Source of the DNA: Rhizaria sp. SCN 62-66
Taxonomy: Eukaryota; Rhizaria, unplaced
DNA length: 64,000 nt
NCBI GenBank assembly: GCA_001724265.1
Contig: MEDY01000297.1
Span: forward strand, 1 to 64,000
Direction of reading: 5' to 3'
A model generated the notes under the pieces. That model was not told where the DNA came from. It did not search any database and worked only from the letters and a program-made list of their open reading frames with translations. This document shows positions 11,085-22,775 of the stretch, piece after piece. Position numbers and translations under genes: made by a program. The first letter of the stretch is position 1; each line of letters starts with the position of its first letter.

Positions 11085-14000
11085 ATGCGCGTCTTTTTAG
11101 CGCCAGCTGCAACAACACCGAGGCTGGGCTCCCCCCGCCTGCTGTTTGCGCTGCTTGTTTCCTTCCTCTTGGCTCTTGCTGCCACTGCGACTGCAACTTC
11201 GCTCACTGCCGACGACAACGATGACTACAAGATCATCAATGCGCACGTGCCCTACTACGAGTCTATCGAGGCCGGCACGTCCGTCAAGGTCCAGGTCGCG
11301 ATCGTCGAGTCCCCCCAGAAGGACAAGGGGCTGAGCTTCATCGTCGCCCCCACCGACGCCTCGGACCCAGAGCTGGAAGGCTTGCTCGACGGCGACACCG
11401 CCACGCACAAGGCCTCCTACGGCTACGGCGCCGACATCATCTACTTTTCCCCGACCGAGATTGCGGGTAAGCAGTTCGGTCAGTTCACCCTCCTCTGCCC
11501 CGCCACCGCGGCCGCCGCCTGCTCCGTGGGCTACCTGGCGACGTTCGAGCAGGCCGTGACGCTGGCCGACGGCCGGTCCGTGTACTCGTACCTGTCCAAG
11601 GGCGAGGTCGACTACTTCACCTTCACGCTCCCCGCGGACGTCGAATCGGCTGTGCTGTCCTTCACGCAGGCCAAGAACTACATCGACATCTACGCAAGCG
11701 CCACGGCCCACCCCACCTCTGAGACGGCGACGTGGAAGTCGCTGCACTCGAACCACCGCGCGCTCACCTTCACGGCCACCGACCTGGGCGCTACCCGCAC
11801 GGTGTACGTTACCGTCGAGGGCGCGGCCACCAACGCCGAGGAGGAGAGCGAGTACTCGATTGTCATCACCGCGGGCGCCACAGCCACCACTCTGCGCGAC
11901 GCCGTGCCGACAGAGGGCAAGATCACTGGCGCCGCCGACTCCGTCGCGGCGTACTACGCCTTCGAGGCCGCCACCGACGGCTGCGGGCTCAGCGTGGTTG
12001 TGACCCCGCGCTCAGGCGCCGTGCCGCTGCTCTACATCAACGACCCTGCGGCCGAGGCCGAGAAGACGCCTGGTACGTTCAAAGGACTTGTAGTCTTAAC
12101 ACAAAAATGGAGATATATCGGTGGTATAATAATATTTAAGACTTATTTTGATTTTTTAAATGTAATATATGGTTTTATATCTATATGTATATTTTCAATA
12201 TGATGAGTTGATATTTTCGCTCTGTGTGTTCTATTTTGTGTGTCATGTAGGTCCCGGTGCCGCTAACCACTCTGCGGTCTCGACTTCTGCCAGTGCCAAC
12301 TACCTCAACCTCAACACGGCCGTCGGCACTTACTATATCGGCGTGCACACCAACGCCACCAAGGACGCCGTCACGGCCGCCGCGGCGGACTTCACCGTGC
12401 TCGCGACCGTGCTGTGCCCGGACTCGAACGTCACGGCCGTGATGCTGACCGAAAGCAGCCCACAGGCCGGCTACGTGGCCACGGGCGCCTGGGCGTACTA
12501 CAAACTTTACGTGCCCGCCACGAACGCGAACAGGTCGGTGGTGATTGCGATCACGGCCAGCTCGGGCGACCCCGACCTCTTCGTCAAGACGGACAAGGAC
12601 GCCGACACCGGCGACGCGGCGCCCACTGCGGGTAACGCGCGCTGGTTCTCGATGGCGCACGGCCGCGACGTCGTGGTGATCGCGCCCAGCGACGCGCACT
12701 ACTGCACCGACTGCAGCTACCAGATCGCCGTCGAGGGGTACTTAGAGTCGGTGTACTTGATCACCGCGTCCAGCAGTGCCACGTACACCCCCCTGTCGCC
12801 CTCCCTCCCGCTCGAGGGCATCGTCGACCGCGACGAGGTCCAGTACTATACGGCCCGCCCCCCTGCCGGCTACACCGACGACTTGGCCTTCATCCTGACC
12901 AATTTGGGCTCCGGCGACCCTGATATCAGTATCCGCACGAGCCCGTTCGACCCCGCACAGTCGCCCCAGCAGCAGGCGCAGTGGCGCGGCGAGGCCACGG
13001 GCAGCGACCAGGTCATCATCGCCGCCGACGACGCGGACCGCTGCGTCAACACGGGCCTCAGCGACGACTCGTGCGCCTACTTCATCGCCATCACGGGGTA
13101 CCGCGCCACCGCCTACTCCCTACTCTTCGCCGTCGACCTGCCCATCATGCTCTCCGACGGCGCCGCGCAGTCCGCCTCGCTCGCTGCAAACAAGACGCGC
13201 GCCTTCATCGTCAAGATCCCCGACCCGGCCGCCCAGCGCGCGGTTTTTTCGGTTCAGGCACTGGGCGGCCGGCTCGAGGCGTACTTCGCGCGCGACGCGC
13301 TGCCCGACCCGGCCGACGACAAGACTTACGAGAGCGCGCAGGTGGGCGCCGACGCCAGCAAGGGCTACACCTTCGAGGTCACCGTGCCTGCGGATGCGCC
13401 CAAGTGCGCCGACGCCGGCGACTGCTATTACTTGGTGCTCGTAAAGGGCGTCTCTGACACGTGGTTCACCGTCACCGCCTCCATCCAGGTACGATATCCA
13501 GATCCACCCATATATGATCACAAAGCAAGGAATAACTCGTATATTTTGATAGATATGTTTTATTTTCACACTTTATTTTGTATTTTATTATACTATGCAA
13601 CTTTTATTGTGTTTCGACATCATCTATGCAATGTATTCTCATGTTTTTATTTTTGTTAACCATTGTTGTATTTTCGCGACTGTGTAGGGCTCCACGGACG
13701 TGTCTGTGGCGCTCCAGGACGGCGTTCCCACCCCGGGCACCCTGGCCGCGGGCAAGCTCGCTTACTACAGCATCCGCGTGACCGAGGCTGGCCGTTCTCT
13801 CGTGGTGATGGTGACACCCACAACTGGCGACCCCGACCTTTATGTGTCGAAGAAGGAGCCCTTCCCCAACTCCACCAACACGGACCCCGCGGAGCAGGCG
13901 CGCGCGTGGGGCGCCGACGCCATCGTCATCGACAACGCGGCCGTGGGGCTCTACTACATCGGCGTTGAGGCCGCGGGCAACGAGGCCGCGGTGTTCACCG

Positions 14001-17000
14001 TCATCGCCGCCTCGTCCAAGCCCCACTCCGGCGACGACGACGACGACGACGAGACCACGGCGCCCATCCAGCTCCTCGACGGCGAGCCCCAGGGCTTTTT
14101 CCTCGCCGCTAACGCATCGCGCAACTTCTTGCTCCACGCACCCGCGTTCGCGACGGCGTATACTGATCTGATGGTGACGTTCTCGCTGTTCCACGGTGAC
14201 GTCGAGTTCATGGCGCGCCACGGCGCCGACGCCCCGCCCACGTCGGTCAACGCGACGACGGCGCAGTGGAGCTCGGCCGCGAGCGAGATGAGCTTCCTGT
14301 GGGTTGCCGCGCCGCAGCCCGGGTACTACCTCATCCGCGTCACCGCACGCGGCGCCTCGAGTGTGCTGTTTAGCATCACGGCCGCGCTAGATAACACCCA
14401 CGTGGTGCTGCAGAACGGCGTCGGCGTGCCCGGCTACCTGGGCACCGACGAGGCGACCTACTACAAGCTCACCATCCCGGCCGACACGGCCGTGGCGGTT
14501 TCGCTTGTGTCGCTGTACGGCGACCCCAACCTCTACGTCAACGACAACGTCACCAAGCCCTACCCCGGACCCACCACCGAGGGCGACACTGAGGTACGTT
14601 CATTTTTACCAAGAGTAAATGTTTTCGAGATGTATTTTTCTGTTTTAATTTATTTTTTTAAATTGTATTGCTGTATGTTTTTTGATCATATCTTGTGTTC
14701 TTTTAACGACGTCGTTTTATATAAGTGCTAATTCCCTCTTTGTTATTTGTCCCCTGCTGACTGACCGCTCACAGGTGTCTGCGCAGTGGAAGAGCGAGAA
14801 CCAGGGCGACGACACGATCATCATCCCCGTCAATGACGCCAAGCGCACCTGCACCGGCGCCGCGGGCTCCGTCACGTGCACCTACTTCATTGCAGTCTAC
14901 TCTCCGCTGGGCGACACCGAGTACTACGTCAGCGCCGTCGCCGCGCGCCCCGCCACCCTCACGGCTGGCGTCGCTGCCTCGGGCGCCGCGGCCGCGAACC
15001 AGATGACGTACTACGCGCTGCCGGTGCAGACCAAGGACCTGCCCTCGCTGTCGATCTCGATCCTGCCGACCGCAGGCAGCCCTTGGTTGTACGTGCGCAC
15101 CGGTGAAGTGCCCACTGAGACGCAGCAGGGCTTTACGTGGGCGCTCGAGGGCGCCGCGGCCACGGGCGGCCGGCTGGAGCTCACCGCGGCGGTGGGACCC
15201 GCAGGCACGCATGGGTGGTGCGACGGCTACAACAAGACCACGGGCGCGGCCGAGGAGTGCGTGTACTACATTGGCGTTGTCTCCAGCACCGAGACCGCGT
15301 TCACGATCACGGCCTCGCTGTCGAGCACCATGACGCAGCTTCGCGAGGGCGCGCCAGTAACGTTGTCGGCGCCCGCCAATGAGTACAAGGACTTCTACCT
15401 GTACGTGCAGCCCGCCGACGGCGCGCCCGCCGGACAGACCTTCTCCAACTCGGATGTCATGATCATCGTGACCCCGTTGTCCGGCTTCCCCGAGACGTAC
15501 GCCGCGTACGGCTACGAGCAGCCGCGCCGCGAGAAGCACGAGTACGAGGCCGCCTCCTGGGGCGTCGACGTGCTCACCATCCGCAACGCCACAGTGGGGC
15601 AGCTCTACATCGCCGTCGGCGGTGGGCTCAGCGAGGCCACGCTCTTCACCATCACGGCGCACGTGCTGCGTGCCGGCGATTCGCAGCGCACCACCACGCT
15701 CGTCGACGGCGTGCCGCAGGTATGTCTCTCTATCTTAACAATTTTAAGTGATATATCACACGGTTAGCGAACCTTTTTTGCAAACATAATTATATATCTA
15801 CCTGTACTACAATGATATTTATCCATATTCATAACTTTTGTTTTTATTGAGTTCTATCTTACTCAATTTTCATTCGCGATGTTTGTTTCTTACTTCTGCT
15901 CACAGGGCGGCGCCGTGCTCGACGGTGGCATGATGTACTTCACCATCAACCCCGCCGCTGCGGCCAAGACGTTCGAGTTTGTGCTCCAGTCCACGGCGGG
16001 CGACGCTGACCTGTACATCAACGCCAACGCGACGCGCCCAACGCTGAACGCCTCCGACTACAGCTCGGCCCACGCGCTGGCCACAGACTCGGTCAAGATC
16101 ACCGATCTCGACGTCGTGTTCAAAGACAAGCCGCGCGTGTTCACGGTCGGCGTCTACGGCTACTACGCGTCCGCGTTCTCGCTCACCGCGGCGTCCGACC
16201 TGGTCATCCAGCGGCTGCAGGCCGGCGCCGCCGTGTACGAGACGGCCGTGGCCGGGGAGAAGAACCACTACCTGATCGAGGTTGACGGCGAGTCCACCGC
16301 CGCCGAGCCCCGCGACCTGGAGTTCTCTATCACCGCTTTCTCGGGCACCGTCGTTATGTACGGCTCGGCCAACAGCAGCAACACGCGTCCTAACGAGGCT
16401 GCGCACGACAAGAAGGCCGTAGGGTACAATTCCAACTCGTTCACCTTCTCTAACGCTTCCAACCAGGTATGTCGCAGAACAAACAAAGCTGTTCTTTCAA
16501 GACCAAGATATCATATTATTTTTATTTCAGAGTCATTTGTATATCATTTTCACTCACAATATTATTTCCTTTGCTATTTTGTTGCATTTGCGTGGTATAT
16601 ACGACCATCTCAGGCGTACTACGTGTCTGTGGAGTGCTCGACCCCGTGCTACTACTCGCTCCTGGCGGGCTTCTCCGGCCGCATCGCACTCACTGACGGT
16701 GTGGCGCAGTCCTCCACGCTGCGCCCCGGCGCGCGCCGCACGTTCCTCCTCACGACGCCCCACCACGGGGACGCCGCCAAGGACGTCACGTTCTCACTGC
16801 TGCCGCTCTCAAGCGCGCCGCTGACGGCCTACATCAAGGTCGGCTCCGCGCCCAGCACAACTGCGCCCGATGCGGACACGCTGGTGATCGCCGAGACGTC
16901 CAGCCAGGCCGCCGCGGTGGTGGACAAAGCGATGCTGTCGCAGACGCGCTGCGGCACGGCCCCCGACTGCCGCGTCTTCATGGTCGTCGTGGCCAGCCCG

Positions 17001-20000
17001 GCCGCGGCGCAGGAGGCCGTCGACGTGACCTTCACGGTGACTGCAGCGACGCAGAGCGCCACGGTCACGCTGCAGGACGGCGTGCCCGTGCGCAGCGCGG
17101 TCACGGCCGCGGCCAACACGGCGTACTTCTCCTTCTACGCCAACCTGCCCAAGGGCGACATCGGCGTCACCGTCACGCCCGTCTCGGCGGGCTCCACCAG
17201 TTTCATGATGGTGTACCTGTCAGCCACGCAGCGCTACCCCAACGCCACCGCCGAGTGGCGCTCGGACTTCTACCAGACGGCGCCGTATGTGCACATCGAT
17301 GACTCGACACCCGGGTACGTGACCGAGGGGCACAACTACTACCTGGCCGTGACGGCGACGAGCGAGGTCGTCTTCACCGTCACGCTGACACTGACGCCAC
17401 TGGACTCGGCCGAGGCACAGTCGGTGCTGCTGTTGCCCGGCCGGCCGCAGTCGAGCCTCGTGCAGGCCGGCGGCTGGCGCTACTACCGCTTCCGCTCCGG
17501 CGCCGACGCCGCCGTGACGTTCACCATCATCCCGTCTTACGGCGACCCCGACCTTTACGCCAACAAGAACGGCACGCGCCCGACTGAGGAGGCCGCGGAC
17601 AAGAAGTCGACGCAGCTGGGCGGCGACCAGATCATCTACACGGCCGCCGACGGGTGCGCCAACTGCTGGTACGACGTCGCCGTCAAGGGCTGGGGCAAGT
17701 CGCTCTTTACGATCGTGGCGCAGACGGCGTCGCAGGTGCTTGAGCTCCAGTCGGGGCTGCCCATCACCAACACGCTCGAGGCCGGCGACAACAAGTACTA
17801 CTACCAGGTTCGCTTAAAACGAGACACTTATCATTTTTTCCAGAATTAGTTTTTATTTCACGATGTTTAGATGCCTATTTTAAATATTCCTTCTTAATTT
17901 TGTCTTGTTTGTGATTTACCTTTGTACTCATTCAATTCATTTCCTTTTCCCCCCCATTGTTTATCGCTCCGCATTTTCAGGTCTACGTGCCCCGCAGCGA
18001 CCATCCGCTGTCGGTCTCGGTGACCCCGGCCTCGGGCAACCCCGACCTGTACGTGTCGCGCACCGTGCAGTCGCCCAACGCGGCGACCTGCGCCAACTGC
18101 GTCGACCCGGTCACCAAGGGCCCCTGCTGCTCGGTCGGCTCCGCCTACGGGGCCGACACCGTCACCGTCGCCAAGCCCGTCGAGAAGTCGACCTACTACA
18201 TCGGCGTCGTCAACGGCGCCGCGGCCACGGCCACCACGTACACGCTTGTGGCTCACACCGGCGCCATCCAGTTGCTGCCCGGCGCGCCCCAGGCCAGCGA
18301 GGTGCTGGCGCGCCAGTCCGTGCTCTACCAGTTCTCCGCTTCGGACCCCGACAAGGCGGACCTGGTCTTCGCGCTGAGCCAAAACAGCAACGAGTACCCC
18401 GCCGTCATGTACATCACGCCGGTCAACTCCTCCGAAATCACCGAGGTCGTCATCCCGTCCGCACAGTCCAACGTCTGGAGCTCCACCAAGTACGTTCACT
18501 CAACCATCTTTTGGGAGTATATGTTCACATTTCGATGCAATTTTGTTTCATCGACATTCCACATCTTTTTATCACACACGTCAATCTTGATTCTCATATC
18601 AACCTTTTTGTTTGTTTTTTCGTTCCTCTTACCTTACAGGCCTGACCAAACTGCGGGCGGCTTCCGCGGCGAGATCAAGATCGACAAGTCCCACCCCAAG
18701 GCGTGCTTCGAGGACTGCACCTACCTGGTCGCCGTCTACGGCTCCTCCCAGGTCGCCTCCACCTCATACACGCTCTCTGTTTCTTCCGCGTCTTCCGTCG
18801 TTACGCTGCTGTCGGGCGTGCCCGTCAACGGCGCCGTGGACAACGCCGCGACGGCGACCGAGACGGCGCGCACGCGGCGCTACCGCGCGTACGTGGACTC
18901 GACGGCCGTGGACGTGTCGATCGACGTCACGGTGCGCTTCGGCAAGGCCGACGTGCTGGTGGCGCGCATCATCGAGGACTTGACCGATGAGAAGGCCGTC
19001 TGGAAGGGTAACCACATCACGATCTCACACACGGACCCTAAGTTCACCACGGGGCTCTTCTTTATCCTCGTGCGCGGCGACGCCTCGGTGGTGGAGTCGA
19101 CCCCGATGACGTCATACTCGATCACGCTGTCGACCGACAACACCCTGCTGCGACTGGGCGAGCCCGCGCGGACCGTGCTGCGCGCCGACGGGACCTACTT
19201 CTTCTTTAACCTTGAGGACGAGAAGGCCGACATCTACCTCGAGGTCACCCCCGACCTCTCTTCTCTGTCCGCAAGTGGTACCACAGTGGGCGAGCTCGTC
19301 CACGCCTCGAGCGCCGCGAGTGTGGGCGTCAGCACGAGCGAGAGCGTGAGCTCTAAGCTCACCTCGCTCGCGCAGACCATCTCAACTGTGACCGCGAGCT
19401 CCGCACTCTCAGCGACCGCTGCAGGCGAGTACACGGTATACGTGTCGACGGACTCGACGTACCGCCACCCGGGGCCGGACACGCCCGCCGATAAGGTGAG
19501 CAAGTTCGCCCTCAAAGATGGCTCTTACACGGCCATCCTGCTCAAGTCGGACCCCAAGTTCTGCGCGCACTGCATGTACTTTGTCTCGGTGGTCGGCACC
19601 GCGGGCGAGGGCGTGCGCGTGACGGCGACCACTCCCACCTCGGTTGACGCGCTCATCGACGGCGTCACTGTGGACGACTCAGTGGCGCTTTACAGCTCGC
19701 TCTACTACTCCATCTCGCTCGCGCAGGCTGAGAGCAAGAATATGACCATCCTCGTCGAGCCCTGCCTGGGCCGCGCCGACCTCTTCGTGTCCTACACCAC
19801 CTACAAGCCCTCCAAGAGCGACGCCAACTACCGCGCCGAGGGCCAGCGCGGGCTTCTCACGCTGCCTATCCCGTCCCGCTCCACCACCGCGGGCGCGCTC
19901 TTCAACGCCTACACGCTCGCCGTCACCGGCGCCGAGCTGCCCAAGGGCGCGCTTAAGCAGCAGGAGATCGTATACCGCGTCACCGCGCTATCTAGCTACA

Positions 20001-21101
20001 AGGGTACGTTTATTATCAAAACTATTTAAAATCAGGGAAATGAATTTTCCCCCACGATTTTTGGGATCTTGGCGTTGTTTTAATGCACTTCCACGAGGAT
20101 AATAATCTATTTATGTCACTGTAATGCTCACACCTCTCTCTATCTTATCTTTGATTCTTTACTGCATATCCGCAGAGCCGCTACCGCACGCGCTGGGCGC
20201 GCTTACTGTTGCGACCCCAGACATGGGCCAGATCACTGTCAGCGTCCCGCTGGCCGAGATCTACGACGCCAAGGACGCCACGGGCACCGGACTGGTCCCC
20301 GCCGCTGGCGTTGAGTACTTCGTCTTCTACAGCGAGCTTGGCAACGGCGTCAACGTCGACGCGCCCTGCGGCATGCTCTACCAGGTACGGCTCATAACAC
20401 AAAACCTTGAAACAAATTAACATGCCTTGAGTATCTTGCATTCATCTCATTTGGATCTCACGAGCTAATCGTTTCCCTTTCGAATCACTCACGTCTTTAT
20501 GTTTGTTTCCCGCTCCCTATTTCAGGAGCGCGCGTCGAGCATCGGCCCCTTCACTACGGCGACGCATCCCAAGATGTTTGACCTCAAAACCAACGCCTTC
20601 ACGGCGACGCTGTCCGCGCTCAAGGATGGACAGGGCTACACGGTCAACGTGATGGCCGTGGTGGCCGACACGGGCGCCATGCACGCGTACACGGCAACCC
20701 CGGGCGTCACGACGCTGGGCTCCGCGCCGGACTCGTACGTCGCGCTCGTGCTCAGCATCACCATCCCCATCGCGATGATCGCGATCATTGTGATCCTCTA
20801 CCTCGTGTACAAGAACCGCAAGATGAGCAAGGAGCTCAATAGCGTCGAGATGCAGGACGTGCCCAAGTCCGCCGTGCTCAAGGCCGTCCGCGGCGTCGGG
20901 AGTAATCCTTCTGGCGCTGCCGCCGGTGCCAGTGCCGCCGGCGCGGCGGGCGTTGGGGTTGACAACGGGCTGCCGGGGCCGAACACCAAGGCCAGCAACA
21001 AGTACAGCAAGCTGCTCACGGAGGACGGCATCGACGACGACATGGGCGACTATGCGCCGCCGATCCAGGTCAAGGGCGGCAAGTTTGACGCTGAGCTTTA
21101 A
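11085..21101 (+). CDS. Giant type I membrane protein with PPC-like repeats
   Basis: Ten exons: 11085-12072, 12251-13488, 13688-14593, 14775-15719, 15906-16466, 16614-17807, 17981-18489, 18640-20003, 20176-20384 and 20526-21101. All junctions keep frame and give 2,829 residues with a TAA stop. It begins with a signal peptide (MRVFLAP... then LLFALLVSFLLALAATATA). The ectodomain repeats a module of about 110-140 residues: a start like LxDGVPQ, then SGDPDLYV or GDPNLYVN, then a Trp, a D-x-I-I-I strand, a CxxCxYxIAV strand and FTITA. This resembles bacterial pre-peptidase C-terminal (PPC) beta-sandwich domains. A single transmembrane helix lies at about 2709-2733 (YVALVLSITIPIAMIAIIVI) followed by basic residues and a cytoplasmic tail of about 95 residues. 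Likely a surface adhesin or matrix receptor; the ligand is unknown. The start is set by the signal peptide. Confidence 0.85.
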
Positions 21102-21695
21102 GCTACCATCCCATGCTAAGCTACTCTAAGCTCAGCTAAGCTATAGCGAGCCAAGCTCATCGAAGGCTATGTGCCGTCGGTCATACGAGCAAGGTCCATC
21201 GAGGTCTTTCTTCGTGACTCGTCCGACTCTAGATATTTTGTTTTAGGAAAAAGTATGTTTTTTGTTGGTGTATATTGATAAGTGTATAAGATAAAATGTA
21301 ATAGGATGTAGAATACAATATATGTGTACCTGAGCGTTTTACAATTCAGTTCTTTTGTAAGCCTTCTAGGCTTGTTTGCTTTGACATATTTTTTTGACAT
21401 TTTTTTCAAGTTGCGTTGCAGCGAGCACAGCTCGTGTTGGCGAGGAAAAGCGAGAAAGTTACTGACTATCCATCCTCAAATCTCAGACGTGTTGTGAATA
21501 TATAATATTACCCATTTTATTGTATCTGATCCTTTTATGATGTTGCTCGAAACAGCCGTGCTGTTGACATCAACGTGTTATAAAACCGTTTCGTTGTTCA
21601 AGTGAAAACCTCCATGCACTCAGCGCTCTTGGCAAGAATTAGCAACATAAAACATTCGATTACAAGGGTATTACTCGTTTTAAGCCAAAATAACA
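21102..21695. other. Intergenic, AT-rich
   Basis: Begins with a short run of imperfect CTAAGCTA-like repeats just after the preceding stop codon (21102-21160), then AT-rich sequence without coding signal. Confidence 0.4.
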
Positions 21696-21740
21696 TTGTT
21701 CTCTCACATGATGCTGTGGTTTTGTTTCGAGAACGTCTCC

Positions 21741-22376
21741 ATGAGGCCCTCAACGACCGGCGGCGGGAGCCGCCGCCGCTCCCGCTCCCGCTGCCGCATC
21801 CCCTGCTCTCTCTCGCCGCCGCCGCCCGGCTCAACGCACAACGGCTACCGGCGCACCGACAGCGGCATGCTCTTTGGCGCCCAGTCCTCCACTGTGACCA
21901 ACTCGCATCGCGCGACCGCCCGCCATGCCATCATCATTGACGACCACAAGAACGACACTACCAGCTTAAGTAGTTCAACCAGTAGTAGCTCAAACACTGC
22001 TCGCTCCTCGCGCGCCGCCCCCAGACTTGGCTTCTCTTCCCACCACCACGGCCACCTCGGCGCTGACTCCGGCTCTGGCGGCCGCGGCAGCGGGCTCATC
22101 GGCCGCCTGGACGGCCACGACTGGCCAGCCTCAGCTTCCACTGGCAGTGGCGCTGCCACTGGCGCGAACGCTGGCGCTGGCGCTGGCTCAACGGCTGATT
22201 CCTCTGCGTCCGCCGCCGCCCCCCTGCTCTTCGGCTCAGCCAATGACAACAACAACAATAGCTACACTGGCGACCCTGTTTCTGCTGGCCCCCGGACTGG
22301 GGCGCGGCCGCACGTGCCGCGGCCGGGCTCGGCGGAGCTGCGGAGCCCGAGCCCCAGCCCGCCGAAATACCGCTAA
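21741..22376 (+). CDS. Low-complexity hypothetical protein
   Basis: A 211-codon frame with GC-rich third positions and a TAA stop. It starts with an Arg/Ser-rich basic stretch, then Ser runs, His-rich and Gly/Ala/Thr-rich segments, and ends in a Pro/Ser-rich tail (SPSPSPPKYR). No domain is recognisable. An in-frame Met lies upstream at 21696, but the codons between are AT-rich, so 21741 is the better start; an upstream exon is also possible. It converges on the kinase gene. Composition resembles the disordered parts of neighbouring proteins, so it may be a real disordered protein or one exon of a larger one. Confidence 0.4.
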   Translation: MRPSTTGGGSRRRSRSRCRIPCSLSPPPPGSTHNGYRRTDSGMLFGAQSSTVTNSHRATARHAIIIDDHKNDTTSLSSSTSSSSNTARSSRAAPRLGFSSHHHGHLGADSGSGGRGSGLIGRLDGHDWPASASTGSGAATGANAGAGAGSTADSSASAAAPLLFGSANDNNNNSYTGDPVSAGPRTGARPHVPRPGSAELRSPSPSPPKYR

Positions 22377-22775
22377 GGATGCATGTACAAGCGTTAAAAA
22401 GAACAGAGTGCAGATGTGAACTTGTCGTGTTAGGAGCGAGTAAACGTAGCGATATATGAAAACTAAATGATCATTGAATACACACAACATTGTTACAAAC
22501 TGATAAGCACAAGATGTCAGTGACATTGAAAGGTAGTTGTTATTCTTTGTATTTCTTTAAAAGCTATTGTGATTCTATTTAATGGACCCATATATCAAAA
22601 CATACACACAAAAACGAACATAAAAATAAATCACACAACGAAGTGCTTAATTACTTGTACACGTCAAAATACCACTATCGACAGATCTGTCACATGCCAC
22701 GTAATACTTGGGACCGAGACTGCGACTACACCCGGGCTTTGCCCCTTGTCTTTGCTCACCACACACCGCACCACA
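22377..22775. other. Intergenic between convergent genes
   Basis: AT-rich spacer between two 3' ends; it probably holds both poly(A) signals. Nothing else seen. Confidence 0.5.

Noticed and set aside
14769-15662. 297-codon minus-strand frame inside the PPC gene
   Set aside because: Arg/Gly-rich shadow of exon 4.
21102-21160. CTAAGCTA-like repeats as a tRNA or structured RNA
   Set aside because: No cloverleaf or TTCRA box; only short imperfect repeats.
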